From Amycolatopsis roodepoortensis (lineage in GTDB: Bacteria; Actinomycetota; Actinomycetes; Mycobacteriales; Pseudonocardiaceae): DNA of 64,000 bases. Shown piece after piece: positions 42,671 through 51,523 of the stretch (position 1 is its first letter; each line of letters opens with the position of its first letter). The notes beneath the pieces are model-generated. The model did no database searches, was not told where the DNA came from, and saw nothing but the letters and a program-made list of their open reading frames with translations. A program made the translations under genes and the position numbers. The stretch covers positions 806,001 through 870,000 of the forward strand of contig NZ_JADBEJ010000005.1 of assembly GCF_014873915.1 (NCBI RefSeq). Reading direction: 5' to 3'.

Positions 42671-44205
42671 GAGGGCAACGCCACCATGCCACCAGCACCA
42701 CCGCGTCCAAACCCACTCGCCGCCAGGTGTGCGACACTTACAATACCCCGTCGTCATCGACGATCGGCACCTGTCAGCTATGTCGCGAACGGCGTGCCCA
42801 GTGATACGCCCACCCGGCCGAGATCTGAGCCGGGACACTCTGCGCCTACGTCGCGGCGGTGCGGGAATCGGGCGATGCGGCGGCTCACCCGAACTCGGGT
42901 GCGGTGATCTCACGACAGTGCAGGAATGGGCACACTAAACTTCCCATTTCGTCACCGTCGCCCCCAACATCCGCTGAAACACCACCCACGCCCCAGCAAC
43001 GAGGCATGGGTGCGTTTCGTACCTCGCAGTAGCCCGGCCGCCGGTCCTACTCTCTGTCGATGAGTATGCCGTCGATCCCGGGCTACACCGACAGGCCCCA
43101 GGGGGACACTCTCGCGGATCTGTGACAGCGCCCCCCAGATGACTATTCGGGCGCGCTGTGGCTTGAAGACGACCTGAAGACCATCACCCCCACTTCAGCC
43201 GGGTGGCTCGTCGCCGAAGAAGCCGGAGCCGTCGATAGTCCCACAATCAACAGTGAAGGATCGAGTAATGACATGCGATCATCCTGTGAGATTTTGGCGA
43301 TTAGATCGACGAGTACTGACTGACGTCATCTTTTATGTTTTCATTATCACGATTGCTACCGTCTTGGGCGGCTGGGGATGGACAGCTACACTAGGCGTAG
43401 CCGTTCTACCCGTTCCCCATTTGTGTTCGACTAACCGATGTCACGATGCGATCAGCTGATACCACCGACGATCATCGTGTCAAAGCATGGGAGTTTTGAC
43501 TAAAGTCCTCGGTAATCCCTGCGATTGCTACACCTTGACACTCTTAACAAGATCACTCAAGGCCGATTCGGACGCAACCGCCCTACTGATAATTGCATCC
43601 GTGGCCGGCGTGACCACGTGGACCATTCTAGTCGAAGCATTCGTGCTTTGGTCTCGATACAGAAATCTTGATGAGCCCACTACATCTCACCATGTCGACT
43701 AACCGTTCAATAGCCTTGCCCACCACAGCCCGCAACAATCTAGCCGGCCATCGCGTGATCTCTCGACTGCCTTCTCGGCGGGCGTCGAGAGTTCTTGACA
43801 CTCACTGAAAGGCCCGACTTGCCTTCGCAGCGAAGTCAGCCATTCAGACAGGACCATCCGCGTCCACCGTGTCGACTGTGCCGATGATCAGCTCCGCGTT
43901 GCGGTCCCCGGCGGCGAGAGCCTGGTGCCACGCCCAGAACTGAAGGTGCAGGTCGATTCCGAGCGCACATTCCTGACGTTCGCCGCGCGCTTTAGGGCTG
44001 ACGCGATCGAACCGGCAGGTGATCAAGGCCGAGGTGAGCGCCGAGCATGGCGACGGGGACCGGGCCAAGGATTACCCCACGCCGTACCTGCCGAACGAAA
44101 CCCGATGCGTCGTTGAAGATCTTCTTGCAAGGAGACTGGAGAACGCAGCACTGGTGACAACACGCACCACAGGCTAGCTGGATTTACTTTTAGGATGCGA
44201 GTAAT
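42671..44205. other. Gene-poor region with decayed fragments
   Basis: No confident gene. Near 43060-43250 a frame gives MPSIPGYTDRPQGDTLADL, a TGA, then DYSGALWLEDDLKTITPTSA, apparently one small protein broken by a stop. Short hydrophobic frames occur at 43253-43459 and 43487-43702, each with one possible membrane helix and lower GC. At 43844-43960 on the minus strand, GIDLHLQFWAWHQALAAG reads like a protein end without a start. All look like debris, though the two hydrophobic frames could be real small proteins. Confidence 0.35.
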
Positions 44206-44556
44206 ATGCCCTGCATGGCAAGCTTCAAAGCCCGACTTTACCACGGAGAACTAAATATTCCGATCGGCCGCGTCTATGTTATCCAATTCGGGAACGGTGT
44301 AATCAAAGTTGGCCATACGATAGATTACGAGGAGCGACTCAAATACTACCACCGTCGAGCGGCGCCGTTTGACATATCAATAGAACGTGAATGGTGCTCC
44401 CGAGAACACTGGCAGCATCAGAAAAATGAAGGTCTCATTCTTCACTCTTGTCGCGAAGTTTCCAATGTCAAGGTGACTGCGTCCGAGTTTTTCAAGGGGC
44501 TTGACTTCGACTGGGTAGTTGCGACAGCTGCGCGAATAGTTGAAAATTCCGAATAG
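44206..44556 (+). CDS. GIY-YIG / T5orf172-like small nuclease-family protein
   Basis: A 116-residue protein in low-GC codons. IGRVYVIQFGNGVIKVGHT is the paired-strand core of T5orf172/Mug113-type GIY-YIG domains (VYVI...IKVG), followed by DYEERLKYYHR, and ASEFFKGLDFDWVVAT at the end. Such domains occur in phage and mobile-element proteins, where many are DNA-binding or nicking modules. ATG 44206 is used; ATG 44215 is possible. It stands alone among debris, which suggests recent arrival. Confidence 0.65.
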   Translation: MPCMASFKARLYHGELNIPIGRVYVIQFGNGVIKVGHTIDYEERLKYYHRRAAPFDISIEREWCSREHWQHQKNEGLILHSCREVSNVKVTASEFFKGLDFDWVVATAARIVENSE

Positions 44557-45266
44557 TGAACTTCGAACTTCATGCCGTTGCTCACATTGGGAAGATTGTT
44601 ACTAAAAGCGGGAGAACGCTGGATCCGTCCCAGCTCGCGAGAATGTGCGCAGCTTCGCTGTCAACTTTCCTGGCATGAACCTAGCCGTAGGCGACTACTG
44701 TTCCTTGCGGCCCGCGGAGCAGGCCAGGCTCTTACCAGAATTTCCGGCTATTCTCCCTTCTGCTAAAAGCCGTCGATTCAGCGCGACGATCTCTGTCTTC
44801 TAACTGTTCCCATCCTCCTTGGAACTCGCCTTGGACACCACTTCCCGCACTAATTAGCGCCCTCGCGGCCCCTGTTCAAACAATCGTTGCCGACAGATCG
44901 AACTCCTCGACTATGTCCTAGAACTTCCAGCCCCTCGCCGGAACAACTGCCCGACCTGCGACTTAAACTCTCGAGAGAACGTGCTGACCAACCGAACAAC
45001 CTCCCGTAGTCACCCAGACCACTCTGACGGTGTCCGCCACCCCGGGGCAAGCTCAGTCAGGGCTGTCAGATCTCACGGACGGAGTGTACCGATGATGGCG
45101 AAGCTGCGGTTCACGGTGTGAACGCGTCTAGATGCTGTGCAAGCCTCGACGGAAGTTCCGCCTCATCCGGTGCTGGCCGCCGTTCACAGGACCAACTGTA
45201 GGCGTGTGGATAGTGAGCAACACGCCCCTCGGACACCGCTTTAGGTGAGATCTCACCAGTTGCGAG
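44557..45266. other. Intergenic region without a supported gene
   Basis: About 700 bases with no convincing frame on either strand. The segment near 45206-45239 resembles 36931-36963. Confidence 0.35.
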
Positions 45267-45297
45267 AACCTTCACTCAGCTCTACCGAGTGAAGGTT
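45267..45297 (+). terminator. Hairpin followed by a pyrimidine-rich tract
   Basis: AACCTTCACTC (45267-45277) and its complement (45287-45297) form an 11-base stem with a nine-base loop. TCTTCTATTTC follows, as in an intrinsic terminator. No gene is seen immediately upstream, so its transcript is unidentified (perhaps a lost gene or small RNA). Confidence 0.55.
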
Positions 45298-45488
45298 TCT
45301 TCTATTTCAGGGCCCGGGGACGGCATCGCAGGTGCACACGGCTGTGCACAACCGGATCAAGCACGCGATGGCGCCGTGTGAGTTTGAATCCTTGGCGCGG
45401 TTCCAACAGGTACCTCACGAACCAAAATGCCCCGTGAGCTGCGGATCTCTGCGACGACCGTGATCGAACGGCGCCGCCGCAAGGCCCG

Positions 45489-46206
45489 GTGACCGCCTTG
45501 AGTAACCCGAACGAAGCAACATCGCCCACGGGCCGACGCGACCTCGCGCTGGTCGTACAGTGCGCCTGCACCGCACTCGTGGCCCTCGGCGCTGCCTACG
45601 CCTCCTACCGACACGGACGAGACTTCGCACTCCAGTTCGGGGCGGACCACACCACCGCCGCGATCTGGCCCCTCATCGTCGACGGCCTCCTCATGATCGC
45701 CACCGTCGAACTCTGGAAACCCGCCGACCACGAACACGCAGGAGGCCGCTGGGCCGCATGGCTCGCCTTCGTATTCGGCATCTCACTCTCGCTCTGCGCC
45801 AACATCGGGCTCCACACCTGACCCCAGCATCTTCGGCGTGATTGTGGCTGCTCGCCCTCCCCTGGCCCTACTCTTGGCCGTCGAACTATTGTACCGAGCG
45901 CTCAAACCACACAGAACCGTAACAGGAGAGCTGATTGAATCTCACGGCGACGATCATCTGGACGAGAAGGTATCCAGCAGCCCGGCCGTCGACCAGTTAG
46001 CTACGACAGTCGCTCAAGAATCAGGCACCGAACTGACAGCCGAAGAACGCATGTGGGCCCACTACCTGACAGAGCAAGCCGCCGGACGCACCCCCACCGG
46101 CGCTGACCTGGATCGCATCGCGGGCACCCACAACTACGGACGCAGAATGCTCCGCAACTGGCGCCAACACGGCAAAATCCCCGAACTCTGCCAGCCTGCC
46201 AGCTGA
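45489..46206 (+). pseudogene. DUF2637 protein, first of a tandem pair, frameshifted
   Basis: Residues CTALVALGAAYASYRHGRDF and AAIWPLIVDGLLMIATVELW are the DUF2637 membrane core. The frame runs into TGA at 45819-45821. Dropping one G from the GGG at 45807-45809 restores ANIGSTPDPSIFGVIVAA and joins smoothly to PPLALLLAVELLYRALKPH and the C-terminal helical domain (TGADLDRIAGTHNYGRRMLR) ending at 46206. So a single-base insertion splits the gene. DUF2637 proteins resemble SpdB-type spread proteins of actinobacterial conjugative elements. A sequencing error is possible. Confidence 0.75.
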
Positions 46207-46401
46207 GGCCGATGCAAACGTCTGCTGTGGCTCGCAGCGAACGAACCCCAGCAGACGCAGCACTCCCAGCCCGACAGCGTGGGTTTGCACCCCCGACGAG
46301 GTACAAGCAGCTTCCACCCAGGCTGATCTAGCCCCTGAGCTGCGGCTTTCCGCCACCGTCGAGGTACCACGACTCGGCCGCCGCCGTTCTGGAGGCGCCG
46401 C

Positions 46402-47148
46402 GTGAGTGCCATCTCCCTCCGAATCCAGTGCGCCAGCACTGCCCTTGTCGCCCTCGGCGCCGCCTACGCCTCCTACATCCACGGACGCCAATTCGCCCTC
46501 CGCTTCGGCGCCGACACGATGACCGCCTCCATCTGGCCGCTCATCGTCGACGGCCTCCTCACCACCGCCACCGTCGAACTCTGGAAACCCAGCCGCGACA
46601 ACTCGAGTCGATGGCCAGCCTGGTCCGCTTTCGTCTTCGGCATCTCGCTATCGCTCTGCGCGAACATCGCCTCGGCGCCCGTGACCAGTGCGTTCGGTGT
46701 CGCCGTCGCCGCTTGCCCACCGCTTGCTCTGCTGCTGGCCGTCGAACTCCTCAACCGAGCGCTCAAACGCCACCGCACCGAACCCGCCGACCCCATTCAC
46801 ACGAAACCCGGTCTCCTCACGCCAACCCTGGTCATCCCTCCGCTGACACCAGATCAGTCGGACCAGTCATCCAGGCCCACCGCCGAACAACTGATGTGGA
46901 ACCACTACCAGCACGAACACGCCCAAGGCCGAACACCATCCGGTGCCGAACTCGACCGCGTCGCTGGAACCCACAACTCCGGCCGCCGCAACCTCCGAAA
47001 ATGGCGCAGCGAAGGCTGCCTTTCGCACACAGCCCTCGAGCCTCATCGAACACGCGAAACACCGTCGAGGCCTCAGACGACGGCACCGCCGAACCCACGT
47101 CCGCACACCGACACGACAGAACGAGAACTCGCCGAATCAACATCCTAA
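46402..47148 (+). CDS. DUF2637 membrane protein (intact copy)
   Basis: A 248-residue protein aligned throughout with the frameshifted copy at 45489. Three or four hydrophobic segments (CASTALVALGAAYASYIHG, ASIWPLIVDGLLTTATVELW, WSAFVFGISLSLCANIA, FGVAVAACPPLALLLAVELL) are followed by a soluble tail containing TPSGAELDRVAGTHNSGRRN, an HTH-like segment also found in the first copy. The family is typical of plasmids and integrative elements and thought to take part in intramycelial spread. The tandem arrangement indicates duplication followed by decay of the upstream copy. Array 1 begins about 90 bases downstream. Confidence 0.8.
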   Translation: MSAISLRIQCASTALVALGAAYASYIHGRQFALRFGADTMTASIWPLIVDGLLTTATVELWKPSRDNSSRWPAWSAFVFGISLSLCANIASAPVTSAFGVAVAACPPLALLLAVELLNRALKRHRTEPADPIHTKPGLLTPTLVIPPLTPDQSDQSSRPTAEQLMWNHYQHEHAQGRTPSGAELDRVAGTHNSGRRNLRKWRSEGCLSHTALEPHRTRETPSRPQTTAPPNPRPHTDTTERELAESTS

Positions 47149-47199
47149 GGTTCGATCCGACTCCATGATCAGCGTGAGGACTACCAAACTGAACAAAAA

Positions 47200-47236
47200 C
47201 CAGCAGTATGATCTTCAAAGGACCAGGTCAGTTAGT
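47200..47236 (+). promoter_or_regulatory. CRISPR leader of array 1
   Basis: AGTATGATCTTCAAAGGACC and following lies directly before the first perfect repeat. It matches the sequence before the array at 56508 (AGTATGATCTTCTAACGACC) base for base over most of its length. It therefore marks the leader end and the plus-strand orientation of both arrays. Confidence 0.7.
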
Positions 47237-48402
47237 GTCGTCCCCGCGCGAGCGGGGTTGGTCCCGGATTGGGCAACTCACGATGCACCCGCACCTGCGT
47301 CGTCCCCGCGCGAGCGGGATTGGTCCGGCGCCCGGCTCGCGGGACTCCGATTCCCGGCGGTCGTCCCCGCGCGAGCGGGGTTGGTCCCAGCTTGAACAAC
47401 ACGAGAGGAACCCAGACGGAGTCGTCCCCGCGCAGGCGGTTGGTCCCGACGCCAAGAGCGACGTGAAGCTGCTCGAATAGTCGTCCCCGCGCAGGCGGGA
47501 TTGGTCCCATGTACCGCCACAAGAACCGCGCCGTACTTCGGTCCTCCCCGCGCAGGCGGGGTTGGTCCCGCGCCGGACAGATTCGCGTTATCCAGGCGGG
47601 CGTCGTCACCCGCACAGGCGGGGTTGGACCGCGGGTCTCCGAACTAGCGGAGCATCTGCGAGCGTCGTCCCCGCACAAGCGGGGCTGGTCCCGGGGTCAA
47701 AGCCCTCGCGACCGGAAACCCGCTGTCGTCCCCGCGCAGGCGGGCTGGTCCGTACGTCGAGTGCTGTTCGACACCTGAACGTCGTCGTCCCCGCGCGAGC
47801 GGGGCTGCTCTCCTGGACAAGATGTACGCCCGTATGCTTCCAGCATCGTCCCCGCACATACGGGACTGGTCCGGCTTACCGCTAGCTCGAGCACGAACTC
47901 GCCATGTCGTCCCCGTGCGGGCGGGGTTTGTCCGCGGTCGTTGCCGATCCGCAGTATCAGCTCGCCGTCATACCCACGCAAGCATGGTTGGTCCGAAGCG
48001 GCTGTCGCATACCCGGATACCGTGCGGGTCGTCACCTGCGCAGGCGGGATTGGTCCGTCTCACACATCGATGACCGCGACAGCGGGCGCGACGTCCCCAC
48101 GCGAGTGGGGTTGGCCCAGACGCGTGGACGATCATGACCACCGCGCACTGCCGGTTACGCCGAAAGAGCTAGTTCACGGCTCCTTCAGACCACGACGCGA
48201 AGGGGTGTCCTGCGCATGCAGGGTTGATCCGCTGAGGTGGTCATGGGAATCTCTCACGAGTTCCCCGCGCCGAAGCATTCGGTCGAACGGGAGTGCAAAC
48301 CGTCGGCGACCGTTCAACTTTCACGCAAGCGGGGTTGGCCCTGCCCAACCGGTGTCCTTGATCGTCCATTTGTAGCTGTCCCCGCATAGGCAGGGTTGAC
48401 CG
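47237..48402 (+). CRISPR. Type I-E CRISPR array 1 (about 20 units, trailer end decayed)
   Basis: The consensus repeat is 29 bases, GTCGTCCCCGCGCGAGCGGG plus GTTGGTCCC, with CAGGCGG as a frequent alternative in the middle. Starts fall at 47237, 47299, 47360, 47421, 47480, 47541, 47602, 47664, 47725, 47784, 47845, 47906, 47967, 48028 and 48089, a period of about 61, so spacers are 32-33 bases. Two repeats (47421, 47725) have lost two bases. Beyond 48100 the repeats degrade: the unit expected near 48150 is unrecognisable, and those near 48204, 48259, 48314 and 48373 keep only part of the core. The leader is on the left and the far end abuts cas6e. Confidence 0.95.
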
Positions 48403-48448
48403 CCTTACCAGGAAGCGGTCGAGGACTCCTCGTTGAAGCGCTTCTGCT

Positions 48449-49099
48449 CTAGCTCCGGGCGGGTGCGAGGCTGAGGAGTCCGCATCCGTAGGCCTTGGCG
48501 CGCCCGATTCCGGTGACAAGTGCGTCGCTGAAGGCGGCTGGGTCGGTGATGACGAGGTGGCCGTCGTACCGGACAGGTTCGACGGTGATCTTCCCGGTCT
48601 CTGCCTTCCGTCCGGCGATAGTCGCCATCGGTGTTGTCGCGAGGTCGGGGTGGCCGTCGGCCGCGGAGGGGATGACGAAGCCGTGCTGCGCGCCTTTTCG
48701 GATGAGCCAGTTGAGCTGGTCGGCGGGTTGGCGCAGTGGGAAGCGTTTGCGGGTTTTGCCGTCGCATTTGGTGGGGTTGGCGACGAGCCGGAAGGCGAGT
48801 GTGCGGCCTGGTGTGAGGGCGTCGAGGACGGGCTTGAGCGGACGGACCTCGGGTTGGGCGGTGAGGTGTCCGGCGGGGAGTTTGGTCCAGTCGGGTTCGG
48901 TGTGGCTTTGGACGTATTGGGTGAATCCGCCGTGGTTGCTGTCGAGTCGCCAGAGGACGCCGTGGCCTTGGCGTTTGTCGTTGGTGGAGGGGATGTCGGG
49001 GTAGACGGACATGAGGGTGCGGTGCATGTCGTGGACGTTGGCGTAGTCGCGGCGGAAGGTGCGTGAGCGGATGTCGACGGTCAGTTTGCTCAGGAACAC
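48449..49099 (-). CDS. cas6e: CRISPR-associated endoribonuclease Cas6e
   Basis: The 216-residue protein begins at GTG 49099 (LSKLTVDIRSRTFRRD), overlapping cas5e by 10 bases; the longer open frame to 49801 is a shadow of cas5e. It has the two-ferredoxin-fold layout, an N-terminal NVHDMHRTLM with candidate catalytic His, and the diagnostic glycine-rich end GIGRAKAYGCGLLSLAP. Cas6e cuts the array transcript in each repeat stem and stays bound to the crRNA 3' hairpin in Cascade. It is the last gene of the operon, 47 bases from array 1. Confidence 0.93.
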   Translation of the reverse strand: MFLSKLTVDIRSRTFRRDYANVHDMHRTLMSVYPDIPSTNDKRQGHGVLWRLDSNHGGFTQYVQSHTEPDWTKLPAGHLTAQPEVRPLKPVLDALTPGRTLAFRLVANPTKCDGKTRKRFPLRQPADQLNWLIRKGAQHGFVIPSAADGHPDLATTPMATIAGRKAETGKITVEPVRYDGHLVITDPAAFSDALVTGIGRAKAYGCGLLSLAPARS

Positions 49100-49788
49100 G
49101 AGGGCACTCCTGTGGTGATCATGTCGGGGGTGAGTGGTGTGTCTCCGGTGACGACGGTGCGTGTGGCGAAGCGGCGGTCGTCGTGGGCGAAGGAGATCGG
49201 GATGTCGTGCCGAAGTTCGGCGCCGGCGGCGTCTGCCGGGCCGTCGAGGATGGTCCGCAGGCCTACGTCGAAGTCCGGCTCGTGCACGCGTTCGGGGTGC
49301 TCGAGCCAGGGGTGAGTCCGGATGACGTGGTCGAGGGGCTCGCTGCGGAGGCAGCAGACGAGTGGCCGAGCCGGGACGAAGGCACGCCGGCCGAAGCACA
49401 ACGGCCACCTCGGTGTGTTGATGGCGTCCCGCAGCGGCGCGAGCCGAGACTCGGGCCCCTCCAGAAGCACAAGGAAGAGCGCGTCGGCGAGGTAGTAGCG
49501 CTCGCTGACGACGGTGCGGTGCCCGGATCCGTGGGTGGTGGGGACGTTCTGCGCGGTCTGGTAGTCCCGTTCGAGGAGTCCTTCGCGGTCGACGCGGACA
49601 CCGAGGCGCAGGGCGGTCAGTTCCGCGATCTCTTCCTTCTTGTCGCGCTCCACTCCGCTGGCGGCGGCCAGGAGCCCGACGACCCCTGACTTCGTGGGTT
49701 CGCGTGCGGTGTCGCGAATGATGCCCCGGGAGCGGGTGCCCCAGGACTGCATGGGGGCGTCGAAGCACAACGCCAGGGTGGCGGTCAT
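49090..49788 (-). CDS. cas5e: Cascade subunit Cas5e
   Basis: A 232-residue protein from ATG 49788, which overlaps the cas7e stop by ATGA. The RAMP start LALCFDAPMQSWGTRSRGI, the TREPTKSGVVGLLAAASG-like segment (AREPTKSGVVGLLAA) and the later RHDIPISFAHDDRRFATRTV are typical of Cas5e. It caps the 5' handle of the crRNA in Cascade. Its 3' end overlaps cas6e. Confidence 0.93.
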   Translation of the reverse strand: MTATLALCFDAPMQSWGTRSRGIIRDTAREPTKSGVVGLLAAASGVERDKKEEIAELTALRLGVRVDREGLLERDYQTAQNVPTTHGSGHRTVVSERYYLADALFLVLLEGPESRLAPLRDAINTPRWPLCFGRRAFVPARPLVCCLRSEPLDHVIRTHPWLEHPERVHEPDFDVGLRTILDGPADAAGAELRHDIPISFAHDDRRFATRTVVTGDTPLTPDMITTGVPSCS

Positions 49789-50915
49789 GCGGTCGCCGCA
49801 CCGGCCGCGGTCAGGACGCCGCTGGTGAACTGGTCGATGCTGGCGGCGGTGTCGATGTCGTCGGTCTGGAGGATGTCGCCGGTCACGGAGGCGGCGATCG
49901 CGGCGCGGATGCCGCTGTCGCCGTAGAAACCGCGCAGCTGCTGGAAGTGTGTGGTGAGCCTGGTGGTGGACCCGGCCATGAGGTCGGCATCGGTGACGGG
50001 CTTGAGGAAGGCGTTGGCGAGGTTCCAGGCGCCGGTGTCGCGGACGACGCCGAGGAGGGTGCTGGGCATGGTGCGCGCGGCCATCGAGTTCTGTTTGCCG
50101 CTGGGGACGGCGTGGATGAACGCGCCCAGCCACGCGGCTGCAGCACGGTTGGCCAGCTGGTCGTCGCCGGCGAGGTTGGTGCGGAGCCGGTCGAGGTCGA
50201 GGTTGGCGTAGCGGTAGTAGCAGGCGGAGTTGAAGTCAACGGTGCCGATCATGTCGGCACCGGATTCCGCCTCCGGCTTGAGGTCGTCGACCGCGGTGTA
50301 GAAGTCGAACTCCGTGGCCACCGAGTGAGTGGACAGGGCGTGTGCGACCTGGGAGGCAGCGTCGACGTTGAAGTCCTTGTTGTCGGCGATCATCCGTCCG
50401 AACAACGCCACATCGGCGACCCGGGTGGCGTCGAGCATGCGCTTGGCCTCGGCCGCGGCTTCCTTGCTGGGCTTGGCCTTCGCCGGCTTCTTCCCGTTCT
50501 TCCCAGCGGATGCGGCCAGGAGCGTGTCCCAGTTCGCGTCGCAGTAGTCGGCGAGGTGGGTGATCGCGGTCCGGCCGACGAACAGCAGGTACTCGGTCAG
50601 TCCCTTGGCCTGGTCCACGCCGAAGCCGAGTTGCTCGAGCCCAGCGGTGGCGACGCCGGGCGCGGTCTCCGCGTCCCGGCCACGTTTGACAAGGAGATCG
50701 GCCGCGTCGTTGCGGAGACGTTTGGTGCGGACACCGGTCTCTGCTTCGTCGAGACCGTGCTCGGTGAACAGTTGACGCGCGGACCGCTTCAAGCACTGGC
50801 TGGAAATACGGCCACGGGTGCTTCCGCCGAAGGTCGCGGTCTTGGGCTGGCCGACGTCGTCGCGGTTGAGGTTGCTCACCGGGAAGGACTGCAGCAGGTG
50901 AAGCTCGATGATCAC
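49785..50915 (-). CDS. cas7e: Cascade backbone subunit Cas7e
   Basis: A 376-residue protein with the Cas7e hallmark start: IIELHLLQSFPVSNLNRDD, KTATFGGSTRGRISSQCLKR. The centre has VATEFDFYTAVDDL and GADMIGTVDFNSACYYRYAN. An internal lysine/alanine-rich insert (GKNGKKPAKAKPSKEA) is at about 138-153. Six copies normally form the crRNA-binding filament. It is separated from cse2 by 17 bases and overlaps cas5e. Confidence 0.94.
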   Translation of the reverse strand: MIIELHLLQSFPVSNLNRDDVGQPKTATFGGSTRGRISSQCLKRSARQLFTEHGLDEAETGVRTKRLRNDAADLLVKRGRDAETAPGVATAGLEQLGFGVDQAKGLTEYLLFVGRTAITHLADYCDANWDTLLAASAGKNGKKPAKAKPSKEAAAEAKRMLDATRVADVALFGRMIADNKDFNVDAASQVAHALSTHSVATEFDFYTAVDDLKPEAESGADMIGTVDFNSACYYRYANLDLDRLRTNLAGDDQLANRAAAAWLGAFIHAVPSGKQNSMAARTMPSTLLGVVRDTGAWNLANAFLKPVTDADLMAGSTTRLTTHFQQLRGFYGDSGIRAAIAASVTGDILQTDDIDTAASIDQFTSGVLTAAGAATA

Positions 50916-50932
50916 GAAGGTCTCCGAAAGGG

Positions 50933-51523
50933 TCAGGCCGATGCAGGCGAAGAGGTTGTTGTGTCGTCGGTCGAAGCCGTGGTGGCTGTGTAGTCAGGGC
51001 TGTGGAAGTCGCGGGCCCAGCGCAGCCGGATCCGGTGGGCCGAGTTGTCGCGGTAGCCGTCTCCCATCAGGACGACGAGGTCGTCGAGGAGCGAGGAGTA
51101 GTTGACGGGGATGTCGTCACTGGCCAGCAGACGGACGATCTGGCGCAGATGATGCGGCAGGACGTCGCGTTCCCGGCCGAGTAGCTGCTCGAAGCGGCGG
51201 GCCGCGGCGTCACCGCGCTTCTCCCGCAGTGCCCGCATCGAGGCACCCAGCGAGCGATGACCGCGCCTCGCAGGCTGCGGATGGGTAGCGAACAGGCCTG
51301 CGACCAGGAGCCAGACTTCCTGCTCGGACTCGGGTGGATCATGTCGGAACACGATCTCGTAGGCGGCGGTCTGCTGCCGCGGGCCTGTCAAGCTGCGGCG
51401 CAGCCGGGCGAGCGCCTGGCGGCACTCGGATTGCCGTTTCGGGATGCCGGAACTGGCTCCGGCATGCAGCGAGTAGAGGGCTTTGACGAAGGTGTCTCGT
51501 CGTTCAGCGACGGATGTGGTCAC
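50933..51523 (-). CDS. cse2: Cascade small subunit Cse2
   Basis: A 196-residue helical protein with Cse2 landmarks: FVKALYSLHAGASSGIPKR, AALARLRRSL-type helix (QALARLRRSLTG), SLGASMRALREKRGDAAAR and ALLASDDIPVNYSSLLDDLV-like segment (RLLASDDIPVNYSSLLDDLV). ATG 51523 overlaps the cas8e stop (ATGA). A dimer of this subunit stabilises the R-loop. The C-terminus is a Ser/Thr-rich tail, likely unstructured. Confidence 0.92.
   Translation of the reverse strand: MTTSVAERRDTFVKALYSLHAGASSGIPKRQSECRQALARLRRSLTGPRQQTAAYEIVFRHDPPESEQEVWLLVAGLFATHPQPARRGHRSLGASMRALREKRGDAAARRFEQLLGRERDVLPHHLRQIVRLLASDDIPVNYSSLLDDLVVLMGDGYRDNSAHRIRLRWARDFHSPDYTATTASTDDTTTSSPASA

Noticed and set aside
47208..48375. Overlapping open frames with repeated RASGVGP/PARAGLV-like peptides on both strands
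   Set aside because: They are translations of the CRISPR repeats in arrays 1 and 2; the peptide repetition follows the 61-base DNA period.
48449..49801. A single 450-residue protein covering cas6e and its upstream region
   Set aside because: Its first half is an alternative frame of cas5e; the recognisable Cas6e starts at GTG 49099.
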